This document shows positions 31,517 through 42,003 of a stretch of 64,000 bases of DNA, in pieces. This DNA is from Isochrysis galbana (lineage: Eukaryota; Haptophyta; Isochrysidales; Isochrysidaceae): NCBI GenBank assembly GCA_018136815.1, contig CM030941.1:2270039-2334038 (forward strand), read 5' to 3'. A model generated the notes under the pieces. It did not search any database. It had not been told where the DNA came from and saw only the letters and a program-made list of their open reading frames with translations. The stretch's first letter is position 1, and every line of letters begins with the position of its first letter. A program made the translations under genes and the position numbers.

Positions 31517-31989
31517 GACGTGAGAGGAGGGACGTCGCAGGTGCTACGAGTAGACCCGGGTTGGGGGTTATAACACCGTAGAAGCGTTACAACCCCCTCT
31601 CTTTTCGTTGTCCGGGCAACCCCCGCTCTCTACGAGTACTACGAGTAGGGGCGGAAGAAGCCCGAGAGAATATTTCCAGAGCGGGAGAGCACCTGAGACA
31701 TTTTCAAGTATTCCACCGATGAATGAACGCCGCCGTCCGCTTCTTGTCGCCCCCTTGTTCACGTTTCCGTGGCGCTCTCTGAGGGTATCTAGTATCTGGA
31801 GCCTGGCGTGGCCTAGGCCTAGACTAATTATAGTTCTGTCGGCTGCTAGCTAGGCCATCTGCCAAATGCGCGGAGGCTCTTAGTGTCTAAGAGATCCGGG
31901 TCGCCAGGCTCGGGTGGCCCCACCCCGGCGCGCATCGCGCTAGGCTTGCCCAACACGCGGTTAGATAGAAAGGGAAAGGGAAGAAAAGG
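31517..31989. other. Intergenic, no gene recognised
   Basis: Upstream of the GT25-like gene; leads up to the solo LTR. Contains GGCCTAGGCCTAG-type palindromic words near 31810. Confidence 0.4.
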
Positions 31990-33337
31990 TGTCGCATTCA
32001 TCTTAGATGATGCGATTTCCAGGCTCTTGTTTCCAGGTCCTTCGCCGTGCGGCCACACGGTGAAGCTCAGGTACTTCTAGGTTGGTAGGGTTCGTCCCTA
32101 GCGGCCTAGAATTCGAGTTCTCGTTTCGTTCCTTCTAGCCTGTTTGTCAGGTCTAGATTCCAGCAGGTTTCCTCCTTTCGGGTAATCTTGACCTAAAGGA
32201 GCCAGGTCGCCTGTCGCTCATTGCGCGCTTGTCTCAGGCTCTCGGGGTACCTTCAGGAGGCTCCTTTAGCTTCTTGCAAGGCTTGTTGTTTCTGGTTGAG
32301 TTCCGGTTGCGGTTTCTTGCTTGGGACTTGCTGACTTTCGTTGTCGTCCAGGCCTGTTCTTCGTAGGTTGTGCTTGGCCTGGTTAGGGTTTCGTTGCCTT
32401 CCCGCGTTTGGCGTTCGCGTTGGCGTTCGGAAATTTCCTCTCACATTCCTTAGGTCCGCTACCCTTGGCTTGTAGGTCCTTGCTTCTTTCTTCTCGGTCA
32501 AGGTTTTTGGCGAGCAAGTCGGTTGCTCTATCCACTCGAGATTTGAGGTTTAATTTGCCATCTCCCCTTGGAGATCAGTGTAGGTTCGCTACCTAGGTGA
32601 GGGAATCTTTCCCCTTGATGCAAGTTACATGTAAGCCCTTGGCCCCTTTGGTGTTTCTTCCCCTTGGTTGCTATTCAGGGTCGTTCGTTATCGTTAGAAG
32701 CGTCTAGAAGGTTCACGCTCAACGGCAAGATTTCCTCTGTCGTGAAGATATCTCGTTGCGATCTGTATCCAAAGTGATCGCCGTGGTCGCGCGACATGAC
32801 GCTCCCCTTCGGACTCTCCGCTACGTGGGAAGTTACAACGGAGACACGCTCCGGCCGTCGCTGCGGAGTCTCTCTCTCCTCTCTCTCTCTCGCTCTCTCT
32901 CTCCGTCTCTCGCGACGTGTTTGGTTTATCGGTGATTTGGGGTCGCGGTTGCTTGATAATTTGCTTGGTTTGGGTGAATGATTCCGGTGTGTTCGTGAGG
33001 CGGTGTACCCTGTTGTTCTCAGCTTCGTTGTCCGTCGTTGTTCGCTGTGTCGCTGCACTCTGGCAGCCTAGGCTCCCTCCCTGAGGGAAGAGTTCTTTGT
33101 AGGTCTAACAATCTCTTAAAACCCAACACACTAGGGCCGCTAGGAGCACCTCACCATCCTACAGCCCTTCGTTCGCCGTTCATTCCCAGTCAAGACACCC
33201 AAATGGAGATGCCCGACCCCATCCAGAATTTCATTCACCCGACTCCCGGCGGGGAGGAGGGCCAAAGCGCCGCGCTAACCGCCCGTGCCGCTCGCGACGG
33301 AGTGGCCCAGAGCCCTCCGGTAGCGCTCGACTCGACA
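31990..33337 (+). mobile_element. Solo LTR of a Ty3/Gypsy-type element
   Basis: A 1348-bp LTR starts TGTCGCATTC and ends CGACTCGACA. It is flanked by a perfect 5-bp target duplication AAAGG (31985-31989 and 33338-33342). It is the same LTR family as 59451-60778, lying in opposite orientation; by eye the first ~125 bases agree at roughly 95%. A single LTR with a duplication is the expected remnant of recombination between two LTRs, so this is a fossil of a fairly recent full insertion. Confidence 0.9.
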
Positions 33338-33384
33338 AAAGGGCGATTAGATAGAAAGGAACGATCAGAAGATAGCCTAATACG

Positions 33385-33890
33385 CTACTGCTAGTACGTG
33401 GCCGGCTGGACCCAGGTCGGCACCGCCTCTTCCAGGCTCGTGCTGGCGCCCGCGACGATTGCGTCCGCCGTGCGTAGTTGCTGCACCACCGTGTCTCTCG
33501 CGTAGATCCCGGCGACGTCGGAGTCCCACCGACCTCGGGCCTTGATTGAGCTGTTGGGCGGTGCCCCCAGCGTATGCCAGGTCGGTCGCGCCGCCGATGC
33601 GGAAGCTGTGAGCCCCGACGTGCGCAGGGTCGGGAGTGCCGTGGAGACGTGCCGCCAACCTCTTGGCATAATGCCTCAGGGCGTGGGTAGACACCGGTCG
33701 CATCCCTGATCCCTGGCGGATCCGAGGTTACCACTATCTCGGATGGGCCGGATGAGCTGCATTCGGAAAGCATCCCAAGATCGGGCAGCCTTGTTTGGGT
33801 CGGTGGAGCGGAGATCAGCAGGGAACCGGAGTGATTGGGCCTCGTGGCGCCCCCGGTCGCGGGTCGAAGTTGGGGACTCATGGCGCGTCT
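33385..33890 (-). mobile_element. Tyrosine-recombinase fragment of a DIRS- or Crypton-like element (broken)
   Basis: The minus strand encodes the C-terminal part of a tyrosine recombinase: STHALRHYAKRLAARL, the HSFRIGGATDLAYAGG box (His-x-x-Arg motif), and GRWDSDVAGIYAR with the candidate catalytic Tyr. This arrangement is typical of the recombinases of DIRS/Ngaro retroelements and Cryptons. No reverse transcriptase lies nearby. The copy is broken and old-looking. It lies next to the solo LTR and the subrepeat array. Confidence 0.55.
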
Positions 33891-34712
33891 TGGGACGTGA
33901 CGACGTCATCACCGGGGGCCGCAAGCGGCCGATTTCGACGCAGTGCGCGGGGGCGGCGGGCGCGATTGGCGTGGCTGAGAGGGCGGCATACCGCACTTTG
34001 GTGCTGGTAGCGGCATCCATTTGGTGAGCGGTGACTCGAACGGCCTCGTGGTGCCCCCGGCCCCCGGTCGCGGGTCGAAGTTGGGCACTCACGGCGCGTC
34101 TTCTTGGGGCGTGACGACGTCATCACCGGGGGCCGCAAGCGGCCGATTTCGACGCAGTGCGCGGGGGCGGCGGGCGCGATTGGCGTGGCTGTGAGGGCGG
34201 CATACCGCACTTTGGCGCTGGTAGCGGCATCCATTTGGTGAGCGGTGACTCGAACGGCCTCGTGGCGCCCCCGGTCGCGGGTCGAAGTTGGGCACTCGAG
34301 CCCTTGGTGTTTTTAGCGGTTAGCGTCTTTGTCTTTAGTTTTTGCGATACTTACGTACACGTTCAAGTCCATAAAAACATAGTGAAAATATATTGCTGTG
34401 CGTATAGAACCAAGATTTTTGGTCCGGGTCAGCTGCCGATGCCCATGGTTTCGTGTTTCGCTGCGAGTGGCGCGCATGAAGGCCACCGGTAAAATAATAC
34501 CGGAGGGGGCCTGAAATATATTTCCGCACGGCCGTCAGAGGCCTGAAATCGGGTATTTTTCGAAAATTTTGAATTTTGCCGGAAGACCCCCGGTTTTTTT
34601 TGCTGATATCCCATACCAGAACCTATAGGGAGCTTATTTAGGCCTTCGTTTGCCCATTACAGATGGTGCCCTCCGCACCCCCCTAGTGTATGTACTAGTG
34701 AGTGACCGGGCT
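33838..34712 (+). repeat. Dispersed element with ~210-bp subrepeats, copy 1
   Basis: A tandem array with units beginning near 33840, 34043 and 34258 (CCTCGTGGCGCCCCCGGTCG) is followed by a ~400-base unique tail. The whole is shared with 51100-51926. Each unit holds TGACGACGTCATCA and the perfect palindrome GGCCGCAAGCGGCC. Both copies end sharply at GTGAGTGACCGGGCTA. Confidence 0.75.
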
Positions 34713-35529
34713 AGCATTGTTTGCTCTCGTACTCGCCACCGTGAAACAATTGGCTTCTGAAACTTTGCACAAGCTCTTATCATAGCATGAGACACCTCTC
34801 AATGCACTCACATCCACTTTTGGGTGCAATTGTGAAAAGTCGATTTTTTCCGTCCCCACCTCTAACATCCTCTCAGTCGAGCGCACCGCCGCCGCCGCAC
34901 CTTTTCTGAACTTGGCTGCCGCCGCTACCACACCAACTTTGGCGCCGCCGCGCGTTGCCCTTCACCATCCAAGCCCTCCCTTCCTTCCCACCTGCGCCTC
35001 CGCTGTGCTCTTTGCCGCCGCTGGCCGCGCACGGCCGCTGCCTGCAATCGCTGCGGTGGGCGCGCCTCGCCCGACAGCACAGCGACACGCTCACGGCCAA
35101 TGGCATGGCCAGTGGACCAGTGGAGCGGCGGCGCTGCACCGGCGCGCTCCAAGCACAGATGCTCGGTGCTGGGTGGAGATGCTGCGCAGCCCGGCCATCG
35201 AAGCGTGTCGGGCGCACCGTGCTGTGGAGTGAGCGCGCGGCGAAGGCGGCGGGTGTGGTGTGGGTGTCTGTGGCGGCGAGGCGAAGCGGTCTGGTCGGGC
35301 GGCGAAGCGCTCCGGAGGCGCCGTCATGCATGGGAGGTGCGGGCGCGGCGTCTTTAACTCTAGTATGAGAAAAAAGAGGATTTTTGGAGGCCACGTTCAC
35401 GTTCCGTCTATGGATATGTCGCGTAAGCGGCCCTCTGTGCCCTAGGCGTGCGCCGAGCCCCCGCGTGCGCCGAGCCCCTGCCGGCGGGAACGTCGGCGTC
35501 TCTTCTGTGCGGCCCCCAGGCGGGGCGGG
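34713..35529. other. GC-rich intergenic stretch, no gene recognised
   Basis: A minus-strand frame at about 34695-34931 (with HPKVDVSALRGVSCYDKSL) has coding-like composition but no recognised family and partly overlaps the repeat end. The rest is low complexity. Confidence 0.35.
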
Positions 35530-35889
35530 GGGCGGCGGGGGGTGTTGCCCCCCCCCCCCCCCTTCTGCGCCCCATCTCCCCCCCCCCCAACACCCCCGCC
35601 CCCTTCTCCCCATCTCCCCCCCCCCCCCCTCCCCCCCCCCCCGATTATCGTTGTTGTGATCTTCTTTGAAGTGACTGGACTGCAGCAGGTGGTCGTCGTG
35701 ATGCCGGTCCTGTCCCTCGCTCCTTCCCCCCCCTCTCTTGATTAGCTTCTCGATTTCCCCTTTCTATCTCCTTTCCCACGCTCGCCTCCCGCCTTTTGCC
35801 CCCCTCCCCTCCCTCTCCCACCCCCTCCAGCCCTCCCCCGCCCGCCCCTCCCCCCCACTACTCCCCACCCACTCCCCTCGAGCCCACAC
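35530..35889 (+). promoter_or_regulatory. C- and CT-rich upstream region of the DUF707-GT25 gene
   Basis: Poly-C runs (35551-35645) and CT-rich sequence (35720-35888) directly before the start codon, like other genes in the window. Confidence 0.4.
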
Positions 35890-37773
35890 ATGCTGCCACT
35901 GCTCGCGCTCGCATGCGCGGCGTCTGGACCGAACATCCTCTTCGGCATCGTCACCGACCACTCCACCTCCTCGCTCGAGCGTCTCAAGGCCAACATGGCC
36001 ACCATCTCCTTTTGGCCCGAGCGCACGATCGTTGCTTCGTGGGCTGTCGTCGTGTACGACAACCAGACGGCAGAATGGAGCGGGCTGCGCGAGCATGCGT
36101 CACGCTTACGGGTTAGACTCCTCATGGTTGAGGACGCCGACCGGCTCACGAGAGCCAAATTCTACTACCAGGACCGCTTTGCGGCACTGCTACGGCGGAT
36201 GCAGCGCAGAGGCGATGTGGCTGCCGCTGGTACGCCACTGCCAAGCTACATCTGGCTGGTCGACAGCGACATCTCATTCGAGCGCTTCCGGCTGGATCAA
36301 TTCCTCCAGAGCTGGGCCTGCTCCTTCGCCTCTGGTCCGCCGCTCATCTCCCAGCCCGCGATACTTGAAAATACGCAAGGTTTCTGGCACCTCAACTGGC
36401 AAACATGGGAGAACGTCGCCTCGTACCCGATGCTGGCGAGGGAAGCGTCGTTTGTGGAGATGCAGCTACCACTCTTGGACGTCGGCTACTTCCTACATTT
36501 TGACGCCGGAGTAGCCCGTCAAATCCTCAACCTGGGCCTCCAGGTCGGGAGCGGATGGGGCTACGACCTGGTGTGGTGCCAAGACGCAGCAAAGTATTTG
36601 CCCTCGCGAGTGGCGTGCGCCGTCATCCCAACGCCTATCTCGCACCAAAATACGAAAACGTTGCACAAGGACCTGTACTTCGTGAAGCACGGCGAACAAG
36701 TCAAGCATTTCGTGATGCACGCATTTCCCGACTTGTTCCTTTTCCCCCACGACCTTACGAATTGGAACCACAACATCACGCTCCGCAACGCTTCCAAAGA
36801 CAAAATGCTTGCCCTACGACCTGTGCCGCCGTCGTGGCGACAATGCGTTGTGCGTGAGGGCGCTGCACTCGAACCGGCCGGAGTGTTGTCCGGCATCCAT
36901 GTTTATTGGATCAACGGCGACCCGACGCGGCAGGAGTACATGGTTCGCCAGTTTGCGGAGTTGGGTATTACGTCGCACACCCGCGTGCCGGCAACGATGC
37001 AGGAGGACGTTGCCATGCTCCTTGCAAACGGTCTAGAAGTGAGGGATATGATCGTCAGCAAACACGTGGCCTCGAATGTGCGAGATTCGCCCAGGGCTAC
37101 TCCAGAGCAGAAGCGCACTTATTCTTTCAGCGAGCTGGGCTGCACGATAAGCCACTTGAGAGCAGTGCACATGGCATTCAGAGCACAACACTTGGTCAGC
37201 CTAATCCTCGAAGACGATCTGGATCTGAGCGCCTTGCGGTTGTCGCCCTACTCGCTGGCCGAGCTTGGTGCCCTGGCGCCAGCCGACTGGCGCGTACTTC
37301 AGCTCCAGGTTAACAATGTCGCAGAGCACAAGAAATGGTGCAATACATCCGTCGCGTTCTGGCCTTGGCGAAAGCAGCACTGGAGTTCCGCGGCCTACCT
37401 CCTCACACGCGATGGGGCAGCCACCCTCGCCTCCAGCATCTCCGGTCCTGATGAACCTGGGTTCGCAAAAAGTATTGCAGCATTTCTCTCGAAGTTCCTG
37501 CACGAGGACGGGGCCCGCAGCCCACTCGTGGCCGACAACTGGATTTACCACGCCAACGAGCCGTATTCGTATTCCTACTCCAGGCCGTTCTTCGGGCTTG
37601 CCCCAGCCGCCGACACGTCGATTCGAACCGCGGAAGTGCTGCAGCTCGTCCACAAACCGTTACAGCAGTATACGTCAGAATATTTTCAATTCTCCGGATT
37701 GTTCCACTGTGCCTCTCTGTCAGCCTCGTCCCCCTCTTCTTTGAACTATAGCTCTGGATGCGCGATGGTGTAG
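35890..37773 (+). CDS. Two-domain glycosyltransferase: DUF707-like N-terminal half plus GT25 C-terminal half
   Basis: A single-exon 627-residue protein. A short hydrophobic N-terminus (MLPLLALACAASG) suggests a signal peptide. The first half resembles DUF707 proteins, a GT-A-like family: YIWLVDSDISFERFRLDQF with an acidic DSD motif (about 120-138), then GWGYDLVWCQDAAKYL (about 223-238) and the VACAVIPTPISHQNT word. The second half is GT25: GIHVYWINGDPTRQEYMVRQ (about 335-354), FSELGCTISHLRAVHMAF, and LILEDDLDLS (about 437-446) with the catalytic acidic triad, followed by AAYLLTRDGAATL. The pairing suggests a bifunctional sugar transferase of the endomembrane system. Acceptors are unknown. It is distinct in sequence from the other GT25-like protein at 29001-31516. 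Confidence 0.75.
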   Translation: MLPLLALACAASGPNILFGIVTDHSTSSLERLKANMATISFWPERTIVASWAVVVYDNQTAEWSGLREHASRLRVRLLMVEDADRLTRAKFYYQDRFAALLRRMQRRGDVAAAGTPLPSYIWLVDSDISFERFRLDQFLQSWACSFASGPPLISQPAILENTQGFWHLNWQTWENVASYPMLAREASFVEMQLPLLDVGYFLHFDAGVARQILNLGLQVGSGWGYDLVWCQDAAKYLPSRVACAVIPTPISHQNTKTLHKDLYFVKHGEQVKHFVMHAFPDLFLFPHDLTNWNHNITLRNASKDKMLALRPVPPSWRQCVVREGAALEPAGVLSGIHVYWINGDPTRQEYMVRQFAELGITSHTRVPATMQEDVAMLLANGLEVRDMIVSKHVASNVRDSPRATPEQKRTYSFSELGCTISHLRAVHMAFRAQHLVSLILEDDLDLSALRLSPYSLAELGALAPADWRVLQLQVNNVAEHKKWCNTSVAFWPWRKQHWSSAAYLLTRDGAATLASSISGPDEPGFAKSIAAFLSKFLHEDGARSPLVADNWIYHANEPYSYSYSRPFFGLAPAADTSIRTAEVLQLVHKPLQQYTSEYFQFSGLFHCASLSASSPSSLNYSSGCAMV

Positions 37774-39156
37774 TGCCTGGATGCATATCACTAGTGCTTG
37801 CGAGCTTTTGATGAGGTAAAAGTCTTGCATGCCGATCCAGCATCCAGATCGATCCCAGCAAAGAGACACTACGTTTGTACTGCTTGTATGCCATCGTGTT
37901 GTGACTGGTATTGTGGCTAAGGGGAAAGCAGTGGCTGTGGCGGTGTGGATGGAAGTGGAGAGGTCGCGTTCCGTCGAAAGTGGACCATCGAGTCACGTTT
38001 TATTTTCTGCACATGCGTGTAGTTTGATCACATAAAAACATCTGAAGATCCTGGACTAACACCAAGAAAATACTTCTGAAGATTCTGGGCTATACACCTC
38101 TCGCCAGACTGGTTCTTTTCGCCTTCAATCCGCCAACGGCCTTACTGCCCTCCTACCTACCTCGTTCCCTTCCCCCCCCCATTCCTTGTTTGTTTGCTTC
38201 GGGGGTGCGGCCCAGGTGCGCTACCTTGGTCCCGGTTCGGAGTGCGAGGCTAGGACTGGGTTAAGCCCATTAACAAGTTTATACCATTAACACCCAATAA
38301 CAATAACCAGTGATGAGTGATGGTGATGAGCAACTGAGCAACGTCTTGGCAGTTAACAACAAGCCCAAACCCCAACCTGCGCTAATGTGCTGACTTTGGG
38401 CCCTCCAAGAAACTCTAATGTGCCCATTAATGGGCAACCAATGTGTGGAGTGGTGAGATGGTGTGAGGCTGTGGCTGGTGTGTGCGATGGGGTGGGCAGG
38501 CCTTTTGGGTCGTCTCTCCTGATGTGCGCGTCCGCCTGGGTTCGCGTTAATTGTCTTAAAACAACATTCTTGAAGGTGCCCGCTAAGCTACTAATGATAC
38601 ACACTCCCCCGCGCTCCCGATGCCATCGCCTATACCCCTACCTCTGCTCCCCTGCCCGCTTCCCCCCTCGTTCCTTTTTCTTCGGTTTTGGGGGGTCGGC
38701 CCATGTACCATGTACACTACTTTGGGCCTAGCGCTTGCGGGAGGGGAGGGGCAGGCCTCTTGCATTCGTTTTGCGTCGGTCTCGGGCCCAGTCCGTCCCT
38801 GTGTGGGGGCCAGGCCTTTCGGCCTTCCCCATTGGATTCCTCGAGCGGAGGCATAGTGCCTCCTACGGTCTATTGTTATCCCTGGTCGCTAAGTCCGGTG
38901 TTGTTTTTTTGTTGTATTATGTGTTTTATGTTGAGGCGCTCTAGTACTGTTACGAGTTTACTACTTGGAACTAATTCGTTGTCGTCGTTCGTTTCGAATA
39001 GTCGAATAGTGGGCGGAATTCGTTGACATCTATGCGTTTCTTGGGCTGGCGGCCCATGTCTGCTTTTGCTCTTCTTGATGCATCCGTGTTGTTTCCGTAG
39101 AGCAACGCTTTGCACAGCGTGGTGCACCTCTCGAGCATTCTTCTAACTACATACAA
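37774..39156. other. Intergenic, no gene recognised
   Basis: Near 38033-38085 are two variants of the ATCTGAAGATTC word, also seen after other genes. Minus-strand frames around 38876-39231 lack a recognised domain. Confidence 0.4.
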
Positions 39157-39290
39157 AAAAAACTTCTTACTATTCTCGCCGCGCGCGCGACCCTGCACGG
39201 TATCTTCGCAGCCTCGCCCGTTTCCCTTCACTCCCCCTACACCTGCCTTGCGGCTCGTCCCCTCGTGCTCTACCTAGGGGCTGGGTGTCG
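39157..39290 (+). repeat. Third copy of the oligo-A/TTCTCGCC conserved module
   Basis: AAAAAAAACTTCTTACTATT, CTCGCCGCGCGCGCG, GCCTTGCGGC, and CTCGTGCTCTACCTAGGGG, in the same order as 11221-11350. Confidence 0.6.
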
Positions 39291-39559
39291 TGGGTCTCCA
39301 GTGGCAGACGGTGTGTGCCGATTCGCGATGGCCTGTTTCGCGCCTTCCTCCTATGCCATCGGGCTACCGGCTATTTTGTGTTTGCTCCTTGTGCTGGGTG
39401 TCAGGCAGCTGTGGTCAGTGTGTCTAGGGCCTACTTTAGGATGGTGGGCGGCTCGCGGCGCGGGGTCGCTTGGTTAGGCTAGTCGCTCTGCTATGTTGAG
39501 GGCTTCCGCTACCAGAGATAGATTCGTGCTCATGACTAGGGCGCGTCTCTCAGTCACCG

Positions 39560-39690
39560 GGGTGTCAGACAGCGATCCGTCGCCTCATCGAGCTCATCAC
39601 GTCTGCTCCAGTGTTGGCTGCGCCTCGTCACGACAAGGAGTTCATCGTCAAGACGGACGCAGCCAGTACCTTGGGTATTGGCGGCATGGC
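39560..39690 (+). mobile_element. Small Ty3/Gypsy-type pol fossil (RT/RNase H junction)
   Basis: A short frame reads IRRLIELITSAPVLAAPRHD and KEFIVKTDAASTLGIGGM, matching the segment where reverse transcriptase meets RNase H in the chromovirus at the right end of the window (PVLTPPRDDRPFIVKTDGAS). Only this piece remains; it is a broken fragment. Confidence 0.6.
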
Positions 39691-39779
39691 TCCTTCCCCT
39701 TGTGTCCATGTGCGACTTCAGCGTATGACTTGGGCGCATGGGTTGTTTGTTGGTTGGAGGGAGCAAATGCTCCAAGGAT

Positions 39780-40176
39780 TGATTGTTGTGTCAAGTGCCC
39801 GCCCCCGAGGGGTGCACAGATGGTAGGAGTTGCCTCCATGGGGGTGGCAGCACTGCTGCCACCCACCATGGGGAGTCCTTGGTTGAGTGGCGAGACGGAG
39901 GAGACAGGCGGGTGAGCCACTTGCTGGCTCTGTTGTTCTGCTAGGAACAGGGCTCTGTCTGCTGTCTGTTCCCTGCTTCTGGCTTCTGGGACTGGGACCG
40001 GCGGGGAGGCGAGGGCGGCGGGGCCATATCGACGTCTGTGTCTGATGGGGCTGAGGCCTGCGAGCGCTTTGGCTCCGGCGGCTTGGGGCGGCCCCATTGG
40101 GGCGTCGTGGCGGCGGGGGGCTGGGAGGTGGGAGCGGTCGGCGCGCGCTCCATCGCTAAAACTATAACAATAGTTT
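39780..40176 (-). mobile_element. Pro-rich ORF1/gag-like repeat, copy 1
   Basis: The minus strand encodes MERAPTAPTSQPPAATTP, then a PKPPEPKRSQA segment and, farther on, ICAPLGGGHLTQQ and PKSYAEVAHGHK. The start is nearly identical to 45767-46062. Pro-rich N-termini plus an SYAEVA-type word are usual in ORF1/gag-like proteins of retroelements. The sequence just before the ATG, AACTATTGTTATAGTTTTAG, recurs at the other copy. The element looks incomplete. Confidence 0.45.
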
Positions 40177-40309
40177 TTCTCAAGCATTGCAATATTGAGG
40201 GGATCTAACGATTGTGTGTCAGTCCAATTGTTCTTGAAGTCAGTGTAGCAGGTAGTCACAGTGCCCCCACCTCCTACGTCCTACGTCACCACCTCCCCCG
40301 GCCCTTCTC

Positions 40310-40750
40310 CCCCCGCCATCAGGCGACTCCCCCTGTACATACACTATTAGAGGGATCGGGGTGAAGGGCTTAGATATGGTCCGGCGGCCCGTGCCGCGAG
40401 GGGGGCCGTGCGGTTTGGGTTGGTTGTAGTGTGAAGGGGGAGTGGGAGAGGGAGTCTAGTGTTGAAAGAGGGCCCAAGGCAGGGCACTGAGTTGTAGGTA
40501 CTTGTGGCCCCCACAAGAGTGGGGTGAAGACGAGCAGAAGTGTGCGTCAACATGTTGGAAAACAGAGGCATTGGGTGCTCTCCGTGGAAGATTGATGGTT
40601 GTGAAGTGCCCTCCCATGTTGGGTGCACTGATGGTAGAGGTAGAGGTTTCCACGTTTCCACCATATGGTGCCACCATGGACCATGGGGAGCGGCAGCTCT
40701 TGGTCTCGTGCGTCCGAACGATCAGTTTGAGCGGAGCGTCTCATGACCCC
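40310..40750. mobile_element. Module B start (+) next to a related ORF1-like segment (-)
   Basis: 40310-40385 repeats the module B word series (AGGCGACTCCCCCTGT and GGGCTTAGATATGGTC) on the plus strand. Immediately after, the minus strand (about 40455-40677) encodes APNMGGHFTTINL and related words resembling the APLGGGHLTQQ segment of the copy at 39780-40176. These are nested or abutting pieces of more than one element. Confidence 0.4.
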
Positions 40751-41136
40751 TACTCTTCGAGTAGGTTCTGGATAGCCTTGAAGAAGAGCTGCACGTAGAA
40801 CACAGCTTGTAAGAAACCTGAAATTTTTGATTCTTGAGATTTTAATAGTAACTATACCATTATAATTATTATTTTCTTATAGTAGTATGAATTTAGTCTA
40901 ATGTACATTTGGAAATAGGCGGCGGCGCGCCGCCGCCGAAGCGCTAGTCCAGCTCGCCGCGGTGGCGCCGTCGGTACCGCATGCTTACCCCGACTCAGTG
41001 GCGTTCGCGGGACCAGGCTGTTGCCTCTCTCACTCCCATCCCTGCCAGCGCCCTCTTCCCAAAGAGGACGGCGTCTGCCGCCGTCGCCAATGCCACGGTG
41101 ACAGACTCACCATTCGCGCGCATGCGAACGAAATGG
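40751..41136. other. Intergenic, no gene recognised
   Basis: AT-rich at 40815-40915, then GC-rich. Confidence 0.4.
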
Positions 41137-42003
41137 CTATGCACGCCGAAGCTCCCAAGCGTCAGTCCTCAACTGCAGCCACGCCACCTTGTCCATCTGC
41201 TCGCCTCTCACGAAGTCCGATGGCGTGAAGTGTCGACTAGCCGCAATAACTTGGAGACAGGATGCCATCTCCATGGTCAACCCCTTGGCGAAGATCTGCG
41301 GCCCCGTTCGGCACTCCAGCGTTCGAACGTCGTAGCCGTGGGAGGGGCTCCACCTCTTCGCCCCTCTGCTGCCGAGCCGCGCGAATAGCGGTTTGCCGCC
41401 TTTCTGCGCCATCGCTCTTGCTTCCTTTCGGCTGGAGGCTGAGCACACCTCCATAGCGGCCTCCATGGAAGGCTGCGACTGCGGAGCCGCCCGCTGCGCA
41501 GCCCTTGTTCCGCGATCCATTTGGACGTCCAATTGACGCGCCGCCCTCGGCACCGGAGGTCGATGTCTCTGTGGAGGTAGAGTGGCTCGGAGCCCAGCCG
41601 CGAATGTCGAAAAGGCTGCCTCGCATAGCCGCCGCTTGGCGCTTTCCCCTCAGGGAGCGCCGCTCGCGCTCCCTGCCACGTTGCCGCCGAGCCGCGATGC
41701 CCGGTAAAGCTGGGACGTCCGGCGTCTTCGCGCTTGACTTTCCCTCCTCCTCCTCCTCCTCCTCCCCCCTTTCTTCATCCTCCTCCTTCTCCTCCCTCCT
41801 CCTCCTCCTCCTCCTCCTCCGTGTCGTCCAACTCATCGCTAACGTCCTCCGTGCCCTCCTCCGCGTCGTTCACCGTTTGTGTGTCCATGGCGTCGACCTG
41901 GGTGCACTCGTCGGTGTTGCTCTCCGCAGCCGTCTTCCGCCATTTCTCGTTGACGGCCTTCGTGTGCTGGGCGCGGCCCGAGGTCCTCTTCCTCTCCATC
42001 TGT
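41137..42003 (-). pseudogene. Unrecognised acidic ORF region, possibly transposon-derived
   Basis: From an ATG at about 42003 the minus strand reads MERKRTSGRAQHTKAVNEKW, an acidic stretch over a (TCC)n run (41734-41826, poly-Glu), then other frames with coding-like words (KRWSPSHGYDVRTLECRTGP, ASRHFTPSDFVRGEQMDK). No single frame spans the region, and I recognise no family. It could be an exon series of a host gene or a decayed element. Confidence 0.25.

Noticed and set aside
33838-34300. CRISPR-like repeat array
   Set aside because: The units are ~210 bp, adjacent without unique spacers, in a eukaryotic genome; this is a tandem subrepeat.
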